64,000 nt of DNA from Nitrosopumilaceae archaeon AB1(1). GTDB lineage: Archaea > Thermoproteota > Nitrososphaeria > Nitrososphaerales > Nitrosopumilaceae. The notes beneath the pieces are model-generated. The model was not told where the DNA came from. It ran no database searches and saw nothing but the letters and a program-made list of their open reading frames with translations. The position numbers and the translations under genes are program-made. Positions 1 to 8,983 of the stretch are shown here, piece by piece (the stretch's first letter is position 1; each line of letters starts with the position of its first letter). The stretch spans positions 1,294,324-1,358,323 of the forward strand of contig CP136752.1 in NCBI GenBank assembly GCA_033471095.1, given 5' to 3'.

Positions 1-1824
1 GTTAGCCCCACCAGTCACGTCGACTGGGTTTCCTGTACCAATCACATAAGTTGATGGAAAGTGCTTGATCATTTTTTTACGTGTACTATTTGTAACTTTG
101 GCCAAAGTTAAATTTAATCGCTCAAAATGATCAATTGCTCCAATCATAGGTCCTGCACCATTACTACACAAGGCAACACGGTTACCTTTGGATTTAGGTT
201 GCCAAGCAAGAGCTTTTGTAACTGCCACAAGTTCATGATACCCATCAACAGATATCACACCTGCCTGTTTCAGAGCCCCCATAATAATAGAGTTAGAGCC
301 TCCAAGAGAGCCAGTATGAGATGCAGCTTGTTTTGCCCCAACCAAAGATCGACCACTCTTCCAAATCACAATAGGTTTCTTTGTCTGCGAGATGATTTTC
401 TTTGCAGTGTTTATAAATTTACGACCATCGCCGAATCCCTCAACATATAATGCGATTACTTTGGTTTGTGGATCACCGGCCAAGTACCATATCAAATCTG
501 CCTCATCCACATCAAATCTATTACCATAGCTTACCATCTTTGATAATCCAAACGAATTGGCAGATTCTAAAAAGCTAATCCCCATGGTACCGCTTTGTGA
601 CAAAATTGCAACATTACCCAGTTTAGCTCTGACCATTCTCTTTTGACCTTGAAATGCACAGTCAAGACGATTAGCTGCATTAAACATACCAATGCAATTA
701 GGCCCTATAATACGAATTTTATATTTGGCAGATAGTTGTTTAATTTCTTCTTCATATTTTGCTCGCTGTCCACCAAGTTCTTTACCACCGCCAGAGACGA
801 TAACCACATTATGAATATTTTTTTTAGCACAGTCAAGTAATACCGGTTTTGTAATAGATAGATCTACAGATATTACTACAAGATCAACCTTGCCTGGAAT
901 TGCGGCAATAGAGGGATAACATTTTAGCCCCATGATCTTTTTCTGTTTTGGGTTAACAGGATACACCTTACCCTTGTAATCATGTTTTGCAAGACTATCC
1001 AAGACAGAGTTGCCAATTTTCCCAATGGTATTTGATGCCCCCACCAAAGCAACAGATTTTGGAGTAAAAAATGTCTCTATAAATTTAGAGTTTGGAAGAG
1101 CTTTGGATATAGAGTTTTTTTGTATATTTTTATGAAGAATAATCTTTGCATCTACAACAGCGTATGATTTCGGATACACCATGATTGGGTTAAAATCAAT
1201 GCTGTTAAAGTGAGAGGCATGATTAATACCTAATTTGCCAATCTTTACCAAAGCACGTGCAAGCATGTTTAGATCAATTGGTGTACTACCTCGAAATCCA
1301 CGAAATAGTTGTTTTCCCTTTAATTCAGATATCATGGATTTTGCATCACTTGTTGTTATTGGTAGCATTCGAAATGACACATCTTTGAAAATTTCAGTCA
1401 GTACACCGCCAAGACCCACCATGATCACAGGACCGAACTGTGGATCATTTTGTAAACCCACAATCATCTCTACTCCTTTAGGTGTCATTCTCTCAAGCAG
1501 TATTCCTTTAAACTCAATCTTTTTCTTGGCTGAAAACTTTTTATTCATCTTTCTAAATTCTTTAATCACAGAATCAAGATTATCAAGACCTACCACTACA
1601 CCACCAACATCTGTTTTGTGTAAAATTTGTGGTGAGACAACTTTCATCACTAGTGGGAATCCGATTTGTTTAGCAGCAGTGCGTGCCTGTTTTTCAGTCT
1701 TGACTAGTTGGAATTTAGGTACGTTAATTCCATATTGTTTTAATATAGATTTTGATTGTTCTTCAGTAATTATTTTATGACTAGTCTTGATGGAATCATC
1801 AAATATTTGTTTTGCAAGTACCAA
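1..1824 (-). CDS. ADP-forming acyl-CoA synthetase, C-terminus cut by window edge
   Basis: Acyl-CoA synthetase of the NDP-forming (acetyl-CoA synthetase/succinyl-CoA ligase-like) family; 608 residues are visible. An ATP-grasp domain comes first (about residues 1-215, with [11 protein letters not shown]), then a CoA-binding Rossmann domain ([18 protein letters not shown]) and a ligase domain with the active-site histidine in ASHTGSLGG (His503). The frame is still open at base 1 in an NPVDVTG motif, so the end lies outside. An in-frame TAA at 1837-1839 leaves TTG at 1824 as the likely start. In thaumarchaea, relatives act as 3-hydroxypropionyl- or 4-hydroxybutyryl-CoA synthetase of the carbon-fixation cycle; which of these this is cannot be read from the sequence. 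Confidence 0.9.
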   Translation of the reverse strand, partial: MVLAKQIFDDSIKTSHKIITEEQSKSILKQYGINVPKFQLVKTEKQARTAAKQIGFPLVMKVVSPQILHKTDVGGVVVGLDNLDSVIKEFRKMNKKFSAKKKIEFKGILLERMTPKGVEMIVGLQNDPQFGPVIMVGLGGVLTEIFKDVSFRMLPITTSDAKSMISELKGKQLFRGFRGSTPIDLNMLARALVKIGKLGINHASHFNSIDFNPIMVYPKSYAVVDAKIILHKNIQKNSISKALPNSKFIETFFTPKSVALVGASNTIGKIGNSVLDSLAKHDYKGKVYPVNPKQKKIMGLKCYPSIAAIPGKVDLVVISVDLSITKPVLLDCAKKNIHNVVIVSGGGKELGGQRAKYEEEIKQLSAKYKIRIIGPNCIGMFNAANRLDCAFQGQKRMVRAKLGNVAILSQSGTMGISFLESANSFGLSKMVSYGNRFDVDEADLIWYLAGDPQTKVIALYVEGFGDGRKFINTAKKIISQTKKPIVIWKSGRSLVGAKQAASHTGSLGGSNSIIMGALKQAGVISVDGYHELVAVTKALAWQPKSKGNRVALCSNGAGPMIGAIDHFERLNLTLAKVTNSTRKKMIKHFPSTYVIGTGNPVDVTGGAN

Positions 1825-1973
1825 GATAGTGGAATTTTAAGTATTCATATAATAAACTTTTGTAAAATCATATCAAGAAATAATAAGAAAATTATGAATT
1901 TCAAGACTAGAACATAGATAAAAAATGAAACAATACATCATTCAAATATATTCACAATGATGATGAATTAATT

Positions 1974-2669
1974 ATGGAGCCGGGACTTGGAAATAAATGG
2001 AATGATATTATAAAAGTACTAGAGGATATCATACCGGTTTATGACAGAGTAAACTCTTTTATTTCATTTGGCAAGGATGAGGATTTAAGATACAAAGGAA
2101 TATCCAAAGTGGTAAGAGAGAACAATACCATATTAGATGCAGGTTCTGGATTTGGAAATATGTCAAAAACTGTTAAAAAAATACTGGGTGAAAAGACACG
2201 TATCATAATGTATGATCCAATATTACAGATGCTCAAGGGTGCTGAATCTCATTTTGATACATCACCTGATTTATCATGTGGGATATTTGAATATTTACCA
2301 TTTCAAAATGAGCAGTTTGATGTTGTCATGTGTGGATACTCTATTCGTGATGCACAGAGTCTCAAAGTAGCAATTTCAGAGATGCACAGGGTGCTGAAGA
2401 ATAATGGGTGTTGGGTAATTGTAGATTTGGGCAAACCAGATAATCAAATCATTAGATGTGGTGTTGCAGTATATCTTCGTGCAATTTTGCCACTGGTAGC
2501 ATGTATAATTGGTGGCAAATTGGGTTTAAAATTTGGTGCGTTATACGAGACATACAAACATTGGCCACAAAATAAAATATTAAAATCACTATTATTAGAA
2601 AAATTTTCACGTGTTGAATACAACACAAATGTACTTGGCGCAGCAATAATGGTTGCAGCATATAAATGA
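1974..2669 (+). CDS. UbiE/MenG-like SAM-dependent methyltransferase
   Basis: Class I SAM methyltransferase of 231 residues. Motif I is LDAGSGFGN near residue 55, and there is a late EMHRVLKNNG block typical of UbiE/MenG. The N-terminal YDRVNSFISFG element resembles the substrate-side helix of quinone methyltransferases. The likely role is methylation of demethylmenaquinone at the end of menaquinone synthesis. UbiD-, UbiX- and MqnC-like genes elsewhere in the window fit that pathway. Its stop overlaps the start of the MFS gene by four bases (ATGA), so the two are probably co-transcribed. Another small-molecule substrate is possible. Confidence 0.72.
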   Translation: MEPGLGNKWNDIIKVLEDIIPVYDRVNSFISFGKDEDLRYKGISKVVRENNTILDAGSGFGNMSKTVKKILGEKTRIIMYDPILQMLKGAESHFDTSPDLSCGIFEYLPFQNEQFDVVMCGYSIRDAQSLKVAISEMHRVLKNNGCWVIVDLGKPDNQIIRCGVAVYLRAILPLVACIIGGKLGLKFGALYETYKHWPQNKILKSLLLEKFSRVEYNTNVLGAAIMVAAYK

Positions 2670-3817
2670 AAACGCTATTCATCGTTAATCTCACAGGATT
2701 AATCATAGGGATTTCATACGGACTGCAAGGTCCCATTATCCCAATATTTGCAAAAGATGTATTGGGAGCATCGTATGTAGATATTGGGTTTGTAGGTTTT
2801 GCAAATTTTGCACCTTACATGTTTATTCCAATTCTTGTCGGTATTCTACTTGACAGATTTAATAATTCAAGATTATTATCAATTGGGATTATTCTCAACA
2901 CTCTATCTGTGTACATTTTAACATTAGCACAATCCATTCCAGATGTTATAATATCACGAATAATCGCAGGTGTGGCACATGCCTTTTTTTGGCCATCGTC
3001 TGAGGCCATCATATCTAATTCTAGTACACCAAGTTCACGGGTCAGTAATTTAGCTAAATTTTCAGGATTATTCATTACAGGATTTATGATCGGGCCATTT
3101 TTGGGAGGGATACTATTTGATAGATTTGATGCAACGTATACAACATTATTTCAAGTATCCATGTTTATTCTAGCATCTACGATATTATTTGGCATAAAAC
3201 CAAACAAGAAAATTACGTATATGAGGCACAGACGCATATATTTTTCATTTAATGCCATTCGTAAATTGCTTAAATTCCCGGAAATCATCTCAATGTTATT
3301 TTTCTGCACCATATCATTTGGAACCATACTTGCAGTATATCCTGCATACCTACACGACAATGCATTTTCGCTAGTTGAGATTGAGGTTATGTTTTTTATC
3401 TTCGGTATGTCACGTGTGGCTACATTAATTTGTGCAAATTTCTTCAAAAAGAGAACAAAGATATCTTTACTTTTAATAATTTGTAGTATTACAATAGCCC
3501 TTGCAATGTCTTCAATACCAGGTGATTTTTGGTGGTTTATCAGTATCATGTTACTTTTTGGTTTTGGATTTAGCATATTCTTCCCTCTTAGTTTGGACAT
3601 AATTCTCAACAAGATTGGTAAAAATGAATCAGGTGGGGCAATAGGGGCGTATGAGACAATATTTGGTATAGGCTGGACAATGGGACCATTTTTTGCAGGG
3701 TTTTTGTCAATGGGATTTTCAGAATCAACGCCATACATGTTGTACGCCATATTTGGCACAATAATAATAGCAATGATAATAATTAGAAGAGATAAATTAG
3801 TTTTCAAGTATCAATAG
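2666..3817 (+). CDS. MFS-family membrane transporter
   Basis: Major facilitator protein of 383 residues with about 12 hydrophobic segments. The loop between segments 2 and 3 carries the family pattern (GILLDRFNNSRL, residues 60-71), and a related GGILFDRF follows segment 5. It starts on the ATGA overlap with the methyltransferase gene, so translation is probably coupled. Its 3' end overlaps the convergent gar1 gene by seven bases. The substrate cannot be deduced; a sugar or drug efflux-type MFS is the nearest general description. Confidence 0.85.
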   Translation: MKTLFIVNLTGLIIGISYGLQGPIIPIFAKDVLGASYVDIGFVGFANFAPYMFIPILVGILLDRFNNSRLLSIGIILNTLSVYILTLAQSIPDVIISRIIAGVAHAFFWPSSEAIISNSSTPSSRVSNLAKFSGLFITGFMIGPFLGGILFDRFDATYTTLFQVSMFILASTILFGIKPNKKITYMRHRRIYFSFNAIRKLLKFPEIISMLFFCTISFGTILAVYPAYLHDNAFSLVEIEVMFFIFGMSRVATLICANFFKKRTKISLLLIICSITIALAMSSIPGDFWWFISIMLLFGFGFSIFFPLSLDIILNKIGKNESGGAIGAYETIFGIGWTMGPFFAGFLSMGFSESTPYMLYAIFGTIIIAMIIIRRDKLVFKYQ

Positions 3818-4089
3818 TGTTTACGTTTTCGTTTAGAATTCTTCGATTCTGAATTGTTTTGTGCCGAAACGGCATACACTGCAACATCATCGTGTTTTTT
3901 GGTATAATCAATCATAGGAATACAAGATGCAAAAGGAGAATCGACTTTGCCAATTATTTCATAAACCTTTAACATACGATTTCCATCAGAGTCACATAGA
4001 ATAGTTCCCTCTGGCATAAACTCCTCCAACTGAACGATTACTCTGCTGCTTTTAGCCATGTGTAATGTTTTGCCAACTTTGTTCATCAT
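3811..4089 (-). CDS. gar1: H/ACA ribonucleoprotein component Gar1
   Basis: Small basic protein of 92 residues resembling archaeal Gar1, which with Cbf5, Nop10 and L7Ae forms the H/ACA pseudouridylation complex. The core is a beta-barrel with a run typical of Gar1 (ILCDSDGNRML, then IIGKVDSPFASCIP), and the tail is Lys/Arg-rich (KNSKRKRKHY). Two adjacent Met codons (4089 and 4086) could start it; an internal Met at 4056 would lose the first strand. It converges with the MFS gene and overlaps it by seven bases. Confidence 0.7.
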   Translation of the reverse strand: MMNKVGKTLHMAKSSRVIVQLEEFMPEGTILCDSDGNRMLKVYEIIGKVDSPFASCIPMIDYTKKHDDVAVYAVSAQNNSESKNSKRKRKHY

Positions 4090-4358
4090 GAATTTAGAAT
4101 ATTTTAGTATTATTTATTCAATTTGTTTACAAGTTCTGTAAAGTTGTGGTCGAATAGTTATTAAGAGAATAGTAGACATTATGAAAATAAAATTACCGTT
4201 AATTTCAAAAAATACGCCAAATTGAGAATTTATGGAAAATTACATAAACCATCATCCTACTCTAGTAATTTGTAAATTTTAAGTTAATAGAACCTGTTTG
4301 CTACATGTAATGTCATTTTAACTCATTCAAGTATTCAAAAGTGATATCATTACCACCA

Positions 4359-5375
4359 TCAGCTTATAAATTTACGAACCTTTAGATCACGTAACCTAAA
4401 TTTTTTCCCATTCTCTAATTTTAAAATAGCATCATCACTTATATCGAATCCTGACCCTTTATCATAAAATCTAATCATGCCATAATCTAATAGAGTAATT
4501 TCAACATCATGTGTTACCTTTGCACCATAAATCAAAATTTTCTTCCCTCTTATTCGAACATTATCAGATAAATTTTGTAATATAATCTCATCACCTTCTA
4601 AAATAACAGTTTCACATACATCTCCAGCTATAATTTTTCCGTTTGGGGCATACAACTGTGTAAAATGCTCACACAGTATAGTCACTCCAACTCGACCATT
4701 CGGATCCGGAAGAGATTCTTTTCTACCTGTAACATCCCCTACTTGGATATCTCCATTATTGGCAATTATAATAGAGCCAGACTCGACAGTATAGTTATTT
4801 GCAAGTGGGTTGTGTAGTATAAAATTTCCATTCTTTACAATGATTTTTGTTTTAAAATCAGCATATGGTAAAAAATATGGGCTAGTTATGCTACCTCTCA
4901 TCAGTATAGTTCCATCATATTCAAAATTTCCTGCCCAATATTTACCACGAATGAATAACGTTTTATTTGCTTGAATCTCCATTTCAATCTCTCCAAGTTC
5001 ACTAGAGCCGAACAATCGTTTGTCAACACATCCGTGCAAAATCAAGTCTTCAACCCATTTTTGTGCAACTTGGATATCTTTGGCAACATTACTTGCTAGA
5101 ATCAAATTATGCCTTCTTTGTTCTTCCTCATCGAGATCATAAAATTTTGTATTGAGTGTATTTTGTGAGAAAGAGTTTGGATATTTTTTCCCAAGTTTGA
5201 GTTCTTCGTAGGCAGTCTTTATGATTAGAAATTTTTCATCATCACCGCCACGATCAGAGTGATGAAGTAGCACTTGTTCTCGAAATTTCTCTCGCACTAT
5301 TTCATCAGTAGAGTCATACGGTACTCCCAATATATCATAATTACTACGACGAGTCAATAATTTAAAAATAAACAT
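4359..5375 (-). CDS. J-domain protein with degenerate HPD motif
   Basis: 338-residue protein with an N-terminal J domain (about residues 10-60: NYDILGVPYDSTDEIVREKF, then KFLIIKTAYEEL). The Hsp70-stimulating HPD tripeptide is replaced by His39-Ser40-Asp41. The rest (about 110-338) is rich in beta-strands with repeated Gly/Asn turns and alternating hydrophobics, like a small beta-helix; I do not recognise the fold. A J domain without HPD is not expected to activate DnaK ATPase, so it may be a scaffold or DnaK-independent. No dnaK is adjacent. It lies 26 bases downstream of nadM on the same strand. Confidence 0.65.
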   Translation of the reverse strand: MFIFKLLTRRSNYDILGVPYDSTDEIVREKFREQVLLHHSDRGGDDEKFLIIKTAYEELKLGKKYPNSFSQNTLNTKFYDLDEEEQRRHNLILASNVAKDIQVAQKWVEDLILHGCVDKRLFGSSELGEIEMEIQANKTLFIRGKYWAGNFEYDGTILMRGSITSPYFLPYADFKTKIIVKNGNFILHNPLANNYTVESGSIIIANNGDIQVGDVTGRKESLPDPNGRVGVTILCEHFTQLYAPNGKIIAGDVCETVILEGDEIILQNLSDNVRIRGKKILIYGAKVTHDVEITLLDYGMIRFYDKGSGFDISDDAILKLENGKKFRLRDLKVRKFIS

Positions 5376-5401
5376 CTCATCTAAAAATTTTACTTGAAAA
5401 A

Positions 5402-5917
5402 CTATACGATATCAAAATTATCATTAATTAATCGTATACGTTCTTGTGCATCAATTCTTTTCAAGACATCTTGTGTTCCTAGCGGAACTAGATTAACCCA
5501 ATTACCCCTCTGTAATATCAAATTACGAATATTAGTACCAGACAGTTTAGGACGTGCAACCATATCAATTGTAATAACAGACATGTTTCGTGTAGTATAG
5601 ATATTAGCAGTTGTAGAATCGTTGGTAAATAATACATCAAAGTTTGGAACTATTTCAGCAATACACGATACCCACTTTTCATGATTATTTACATCTGGAA
5701 TCTCATAGAGTTTGATACGAGTCTTCTGTGACTCATTTAGAGATAGTGTAATCATCTGTGCTCGCTCTTTTGCAGTAAATGGATTACGAATTTGATTAGA
5801 TTTATTGGAACTTCCAATACCAATGAAAAGTTGATTTACCTTTGTCAGAGCAAAATCAACTGCATTCATATGACCTAGATGAAATGGTTGAAACCGACCA
5901 ATCAGAAAACCATCCAT
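5402..5917 (-). CDS. nadM: Nicotinamide-nucleotide adenylyltransferase (archaeal NadM type)
   Basis: 171-residue nucleotidyltransferase making NAD+ from NMN and ATP. The N-terminal GRFQPFHLGH motif (residues 7-16) is the (H/T)xGH-type ATP-binding signature, and SGTNIR (126-131) is the second phosphate-binding motif. Length matches archaeal NMNAT (about 170-185 residues). It is cytosolic, in NAD salvage and de novo synthesis. The J-domain gene follows on the same strand. Confidence 0.92.
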   Translation of the reverse strand: MDGFLIGRFQPFHLGHMNAVDFALTKVNQLFIGIGSSNKSNQIRNPFTAKERAQMITLSLNESQKTRIKLYEIPDVNNHEKWVSCIAEIVPNFDVLFTNDSTTANIYTTRNMSVITIDMVARPKLSGTNIRNLILQRGNWVNLVPLGTQDVLKRIDAQERIRLINDNFDIV

Positions 5918-6174
5918 GATATTTCAAAGAACTAGATCGTTAAAAAAGATTTTAAAAATATACATCGGTCAGAATTCATTTAATCTAGTTGAGTTAATCT
6001 AAAATTATTAAATAATTAATATGTGAATTGAGTAATGTGAGAATTTGTTGTAAATACTACAATTATGCATGTTTTTATACAGAACTAAAAATTAATAAAG
6101 TTAGATTTAATATATTCTTCATAACTATGTCATCTATCTATTCAAAAAATAAATTTCAAAAGAGGGCGATGTAA

Positions 6175-6930
6175 TTGGCCATACACAAATTTAATAAAAT
6201 TTACAATATGGATTGTATTGCAGGAATGCAAAATATTCCTACAGGTAAAATTAATCTAATAATAACAGATCCGCCATTTGCAATAGATTTTAAGGCCAAT
6301 CGAGCAAACTATAATAGAAAATCATCAAATGTGCTTGAAGGGTATAATGAAATCAAGGCAAAAGACTATCCCAAATTTACTAATAACTGGATGAAAGAGG
6401 CTTATCGTGTACTTGCCGATTCAGGCAGCATGTATGTTTTTTCAGGATGGAATAATCTCAAAGACATTCTTGTTGTAATCGATAATTTAGGATTTACCAC
6501 AATTAATCATATAATATGGAAATATCAATTCGGAGTGGTAACCAAAAAGAGGTTTGTCTCATCACATTATCATTGTATCTATGTCTGTAAAAATCCAAAA
6601 AAACGTATCTTTTATCCATTTGTAAGATTTAGACAAGAACAAAAAGATGATCAAGGAAAGAGTCTTCATTATAAGGACAAGGAAGATGTTTGGTATATCA
6701 AACGAGAGTATTGGAGTAATCGTGAAAAGACACCGACCAAACTGCCACAAGAGATTGTAGAGAAAATTTTAGATTACTCTAGTAAAAAAGGAGATGTTGT
6801 ATTGGATCCATTTTTAGGATCAGGTCAAGTCGCACGTATTGGAAAAATGAAAAAGAGAAAAATTATTGGGTATGAAATTGTGCCAGAGTATTATAAATTC
6901 GCAAAAAACGCATTAAATAAAATAGACTAG
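6175..6930 (+). CDS. Orphan DNA methyltransferase, beta class (N6-adenine or N4-cytosine)
   Basis: 251-residue site-specific DNA methyltransferase. Motif IV is DPPF (residues 32-35) near the N-terminus and the SAM motif I is DPFLGSG (211-217) near the C-terminus, the order of beta-class amino-methyltransferases. The track-defined start is TTG at 6175, preceded by a GAGGG run about nine bases upstream; an ATG nearby at 6169 is followed at once by a stop. No restriction endonuclease lies beside it, so it looks like an orphan epigenetic methylase. It overlaps the convergent TatA-like gene by four bases. The base modified and recognition site are unknown. Confidence 0.85.
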   Translation: MAIHKFNKIYNMDCIAGMQNIPTGKINLIITDPPFAIDFKANRANYNRKSSNVLEGYNEIKAKDYPKFTNNWMKEAYRVLADSGSMYVFSGWNNLKDILVVIDNLGFTTINHIIWKYQFGVVTKKRFVSSHYHCIYVCKNPKKRIFYPFVRFRQEQKDDQGKSLHYKDKEDVWYIKREYWSNREKTPTKLPQEIVEKILDYSSKKGDVVLDPFLGSGQVARIGKMKKRKIIGYEIVPEYYKFAKNALNKID

Positions 6931-7250
6931 GTAAAAGTATTCATTTTTTCATCTATTGCTTTTTGTAGTGATATAGTGTCCATATCTGTTGAGTCAAGAT
7001 TTATAGATTTTGCAATAATTTCTAATTTTTTCCGTTCATTATCTACTGGCAGGGTAGAATCAATTTTTAAATTAGTTGCCTGATCTAATCCATCTCTAAT
7101 ATCAGTACTCATTTTTGTATACTTTGTTTTGATCTTACCCAATTTTTTTGCTACTTCAGGAAGACGATTAGTTCCTAAAAGCAAAACTATAGTGACAAAA
7201 AAAATTATTATCCACTCACCATTCATGATATTCAACATTACATCTTGCAT
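6927..7250 (-). CDS. TatA/TatB-like twin-arginine translocase subunit
   Basis: 107-residue protein with one N-terminal membrane helix (about residues 12-26), the glycine-containing hinge LLLGTNRLPEVAKKLGK and an amphipathic helix. This is the TatA/TatB pattern, followed by a charged tail of about 60 residues. It is longer than the 63-residue TatA beside tatC at 54,374 and stands alone here, so it may be a second, TatB-like subunit. It overlaps the methyltransferase gene tail-to-tail by four bases. Confidence 0.75.
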   Translation of the reverse strand: MQDVMLNIMNGEWIIIFFVTIVLLLGTNRLPEVAKKLGKIKTKYTKMSTDIRDGLDQATNLKIDSTLPVDNERKKLEIIAKSINLDSTDMDTISLQKAIDEKMNTFT

Positions 7251-7441
7251 ACATAATTAACAAATGTATTCAAAATTAAATATTTGCAAAAATAACGTCA
7301 AAGTCATCTAAAAAATATACAAGTTTATGAATATAACATCAATTTTACATGTGGAGAATTTAATTACTTTAGAAATATAAAAACGATATATTTGGTAGGA
7401 GCATATACACTAGATAAATACAACATCAACATGTATTAATC

Positions 7442-8275
7442 ATGCAGAAAATAGCATTGGTCACTGGTAGTTCTCGGGGAATCGGACGAGAGATATCATT
7501 AGCGTTGGCAAGAGACGGAATCAAGACATATGCTACTGTACGCAATATGGAACATGCAGGAGAACTTCAAAAAACTGCAGAATCCGATTCATTACCAATC
7601 CAAGTATTACACATGGATGTTACAGATCCACAAATGGTGCAAAAAGTAATTGACGAAATATTATTACAAGATTCACGAATTGATATACTAGTGAATAATG
7701 CAGGGTATGCAATGTTTGGGTGTATTGAGGAGGTAGAAGTGAAAGAATACATGGAACAGTTTGAGACTAATTTTTTCAGCATAGTAAGACTAGTCAAATG
7801 TGTCATTCCTCATATGCGCAAGCAACAAAGTGGTGTGATAATTAACATTAGTTCAATTGCAGGTAGAATCGGCTTTCCTGCATCATCTGCATATGCTAGT
7901 TCAAAATTTGCACTCGAAGGTCTAAGTGAATGTATGAGATATGAATTGGGCAAGTTTGGAATCAAAACTATTCTAATAGAGCCAGGAGTGATCAAAACAG
8001 ATTTTATTGATTCTATGAAGATTGCAAAAAGCAGATCAGATTCACCATATAAGCAGATTAACCAAACAATGTTAGATGGGGCAAAACTAATGGCAGAAAT
8101 GGGAACATCACCACAGAGTGTGGCCGACGTTGTGCTGAAAAAAATACAACAGGTAGATACAGAGCCCAGATATACCGTAGGAAATGATGCAGCAATGTTT
8201 GCAGAAGCGAAAAAGACAAAATCAGATTTAGAATTTGAAAATTATTTAAAGAAAGAAATTTTCAATGAGTTTTAA
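7442..8275 (+). CDS. Short-chain dehydrogenase/reductase
   Basis: 277-residue classical SDR. It has the NAD(P)-binding TGSSRGIG (residues 8-15), the NNAG strand motif (85-88), catalytic Ser near 137-138 and the Tyr151-xxx-Lys155 pair. An Arg in the glycine loop hints at NADP(H) preference. The substrate is unknown. It stands alone, with 190 bases of AT-rich spacer upstream. Confidence 0.9.
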   Translation: MQKIALVTGSSRGIGREISLALARDGIKTYATVRNMEHAGELQKTAESDSLPIQVLHMDVTDPQMVQKVIDEILLQDSRIDILVNNAGYAMFGCIEEVEVKEYMEQFETNFFSIVRLVKCVIPHMRKQQSGVIINISSIAGRIGFPASSAYASSKFALEGLSECMRYELGKFGIKTILIEPGVIKTDFIDSMKIAKSRSDSPYKQINQTMLDGAKLMAEMGTSPQSVADVVLKKIQQVDTEPRYTVGNDAAMFAEAKKTKSDLEFENYLKKEIFNEF

Positions 8276-8373
8276 GATATATTTTTGAATTAATAAAAAT
8301 TGAGAGTGTCTTGTTTAAAAAGAATGTCTAAACAAATTGTATCAGAGATACATGAGTATTTGGAGATTAAAAT

Positions 8374-8769
8374 CTATCTAGAACGAGTTCTAGATCGTGA
8401 TTTTGATCGTGATGATGACGCTTTTCTTCTAGATTTTGTTTTTCCAGTAGAAGAACGTTTCATGGTTTTACGCTTTGTCGTTCTTTTTGTTGTCGTAGAT
8501 TTTTTGGTTGTTCTCTTCGTTTTACGTTTTGAAGTTGTTGCCTTACGTTTTGGTGCTGCTTTACGTTTAGATGCTGCCTTACGTTTTGGTGCTGCTTTAC
8601 GTTTAGATGCTGCCTTACGTTTTGGTGCTGCTTTACGTTTAGATGCTGCCTTACGTTTTGGTGCTGCTTTACGTTTGGTAGTTGTTGCTTTACGTTTGGT
8701 AGTTGTTGCTTTACGTTTTGTACGACGTGTTGTTTTACTTTTTGACATTGTGCGTTTTGCTTTTGCCAT
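8374..8769 (-). CDS. Lysine-rich histone H1-like DNA-binding protein
   Basis: 131-residue, extremely basic protein made almost entirely of Lys, Arg, Ala, Ser and Thr, with tandem KRKAAP/KRKAAS hexapeptides in the middle and an Arg/Ser-rich C-terminus. I chose ATG 8769 (MAKAKRTMSKSK) over the upstream ATG at 8844, which would add a hydrophobic, compositionally unrelated leader. Composition resembles eukaryotic H1 tails and bacterial AlgP/Hc1-like proteins, implying nonspecific nucleic-acid binding. It is divergent from topoisomerase IB, so both may affect chromosome topology. A long ORF on the opposite strand is a compositional shadow. Confidence 0.7.
   Translation of the reverse strand: MAKAKRTMSKSKTTRRTKRKATTTKRKATTTKRKAAPKRKAASKRKAAPKRKAASKRKAAPKRKAASKRKAAPKRKATTSKRKTKRTTKKSTTTKRTTKRKTMKRSSTGKTKSRRKASSSRSKSRSRTRSR
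8545..8676. repeat. 36-bp tandem repeat encoding KRKAAP/KRKAAS units
   Basis: About 3.6 near-identical head-to-tail copies of a 36-bp unit beginning at 8545, 8581, 8617 and 8653. Each encodes two basic hexapeptides of the H1-like protein. Such identity at the DNA level implies recent duplication or slippage, and copy number probably varies between strains. Confidence 0.9.
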
Positions 8770-8983
8770 ATTTTGTCTGAAAACAACTAGTATATAACTA
8801 GATACATTGTAGATAAATTTACTAAAAATAAAAAAAATAAACATAATTTTTAATTTCTAAAAAAAAAATTGTATTTTTTCATGCCTAAATATATCAAAAA
8901 TATACAAAACCAAATGAAATTAGTAGAAAACATAACAATTCACAGTTCAATTTTTATCTAGTAGTTAAAAATACAAAATGTAA

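Noticed and set aside
1235..1780. 181-residue plus-strand frame
   Set aside because: Antisense shadow of the acyl-CoA synthetase, whose minus frame is continuous from 1,824 to base 1.
8545..8676. CRISPR-like array
   Set aside because: Units are contiguous with no unique spacers and lie within a coding frame.
8300..8797. 165-residue plus-strand frame rich in Leu/Arg/Val
   Set aside because: Shadow of the lysine-rich gene; the minus-strand reading has a sensible start and composition.
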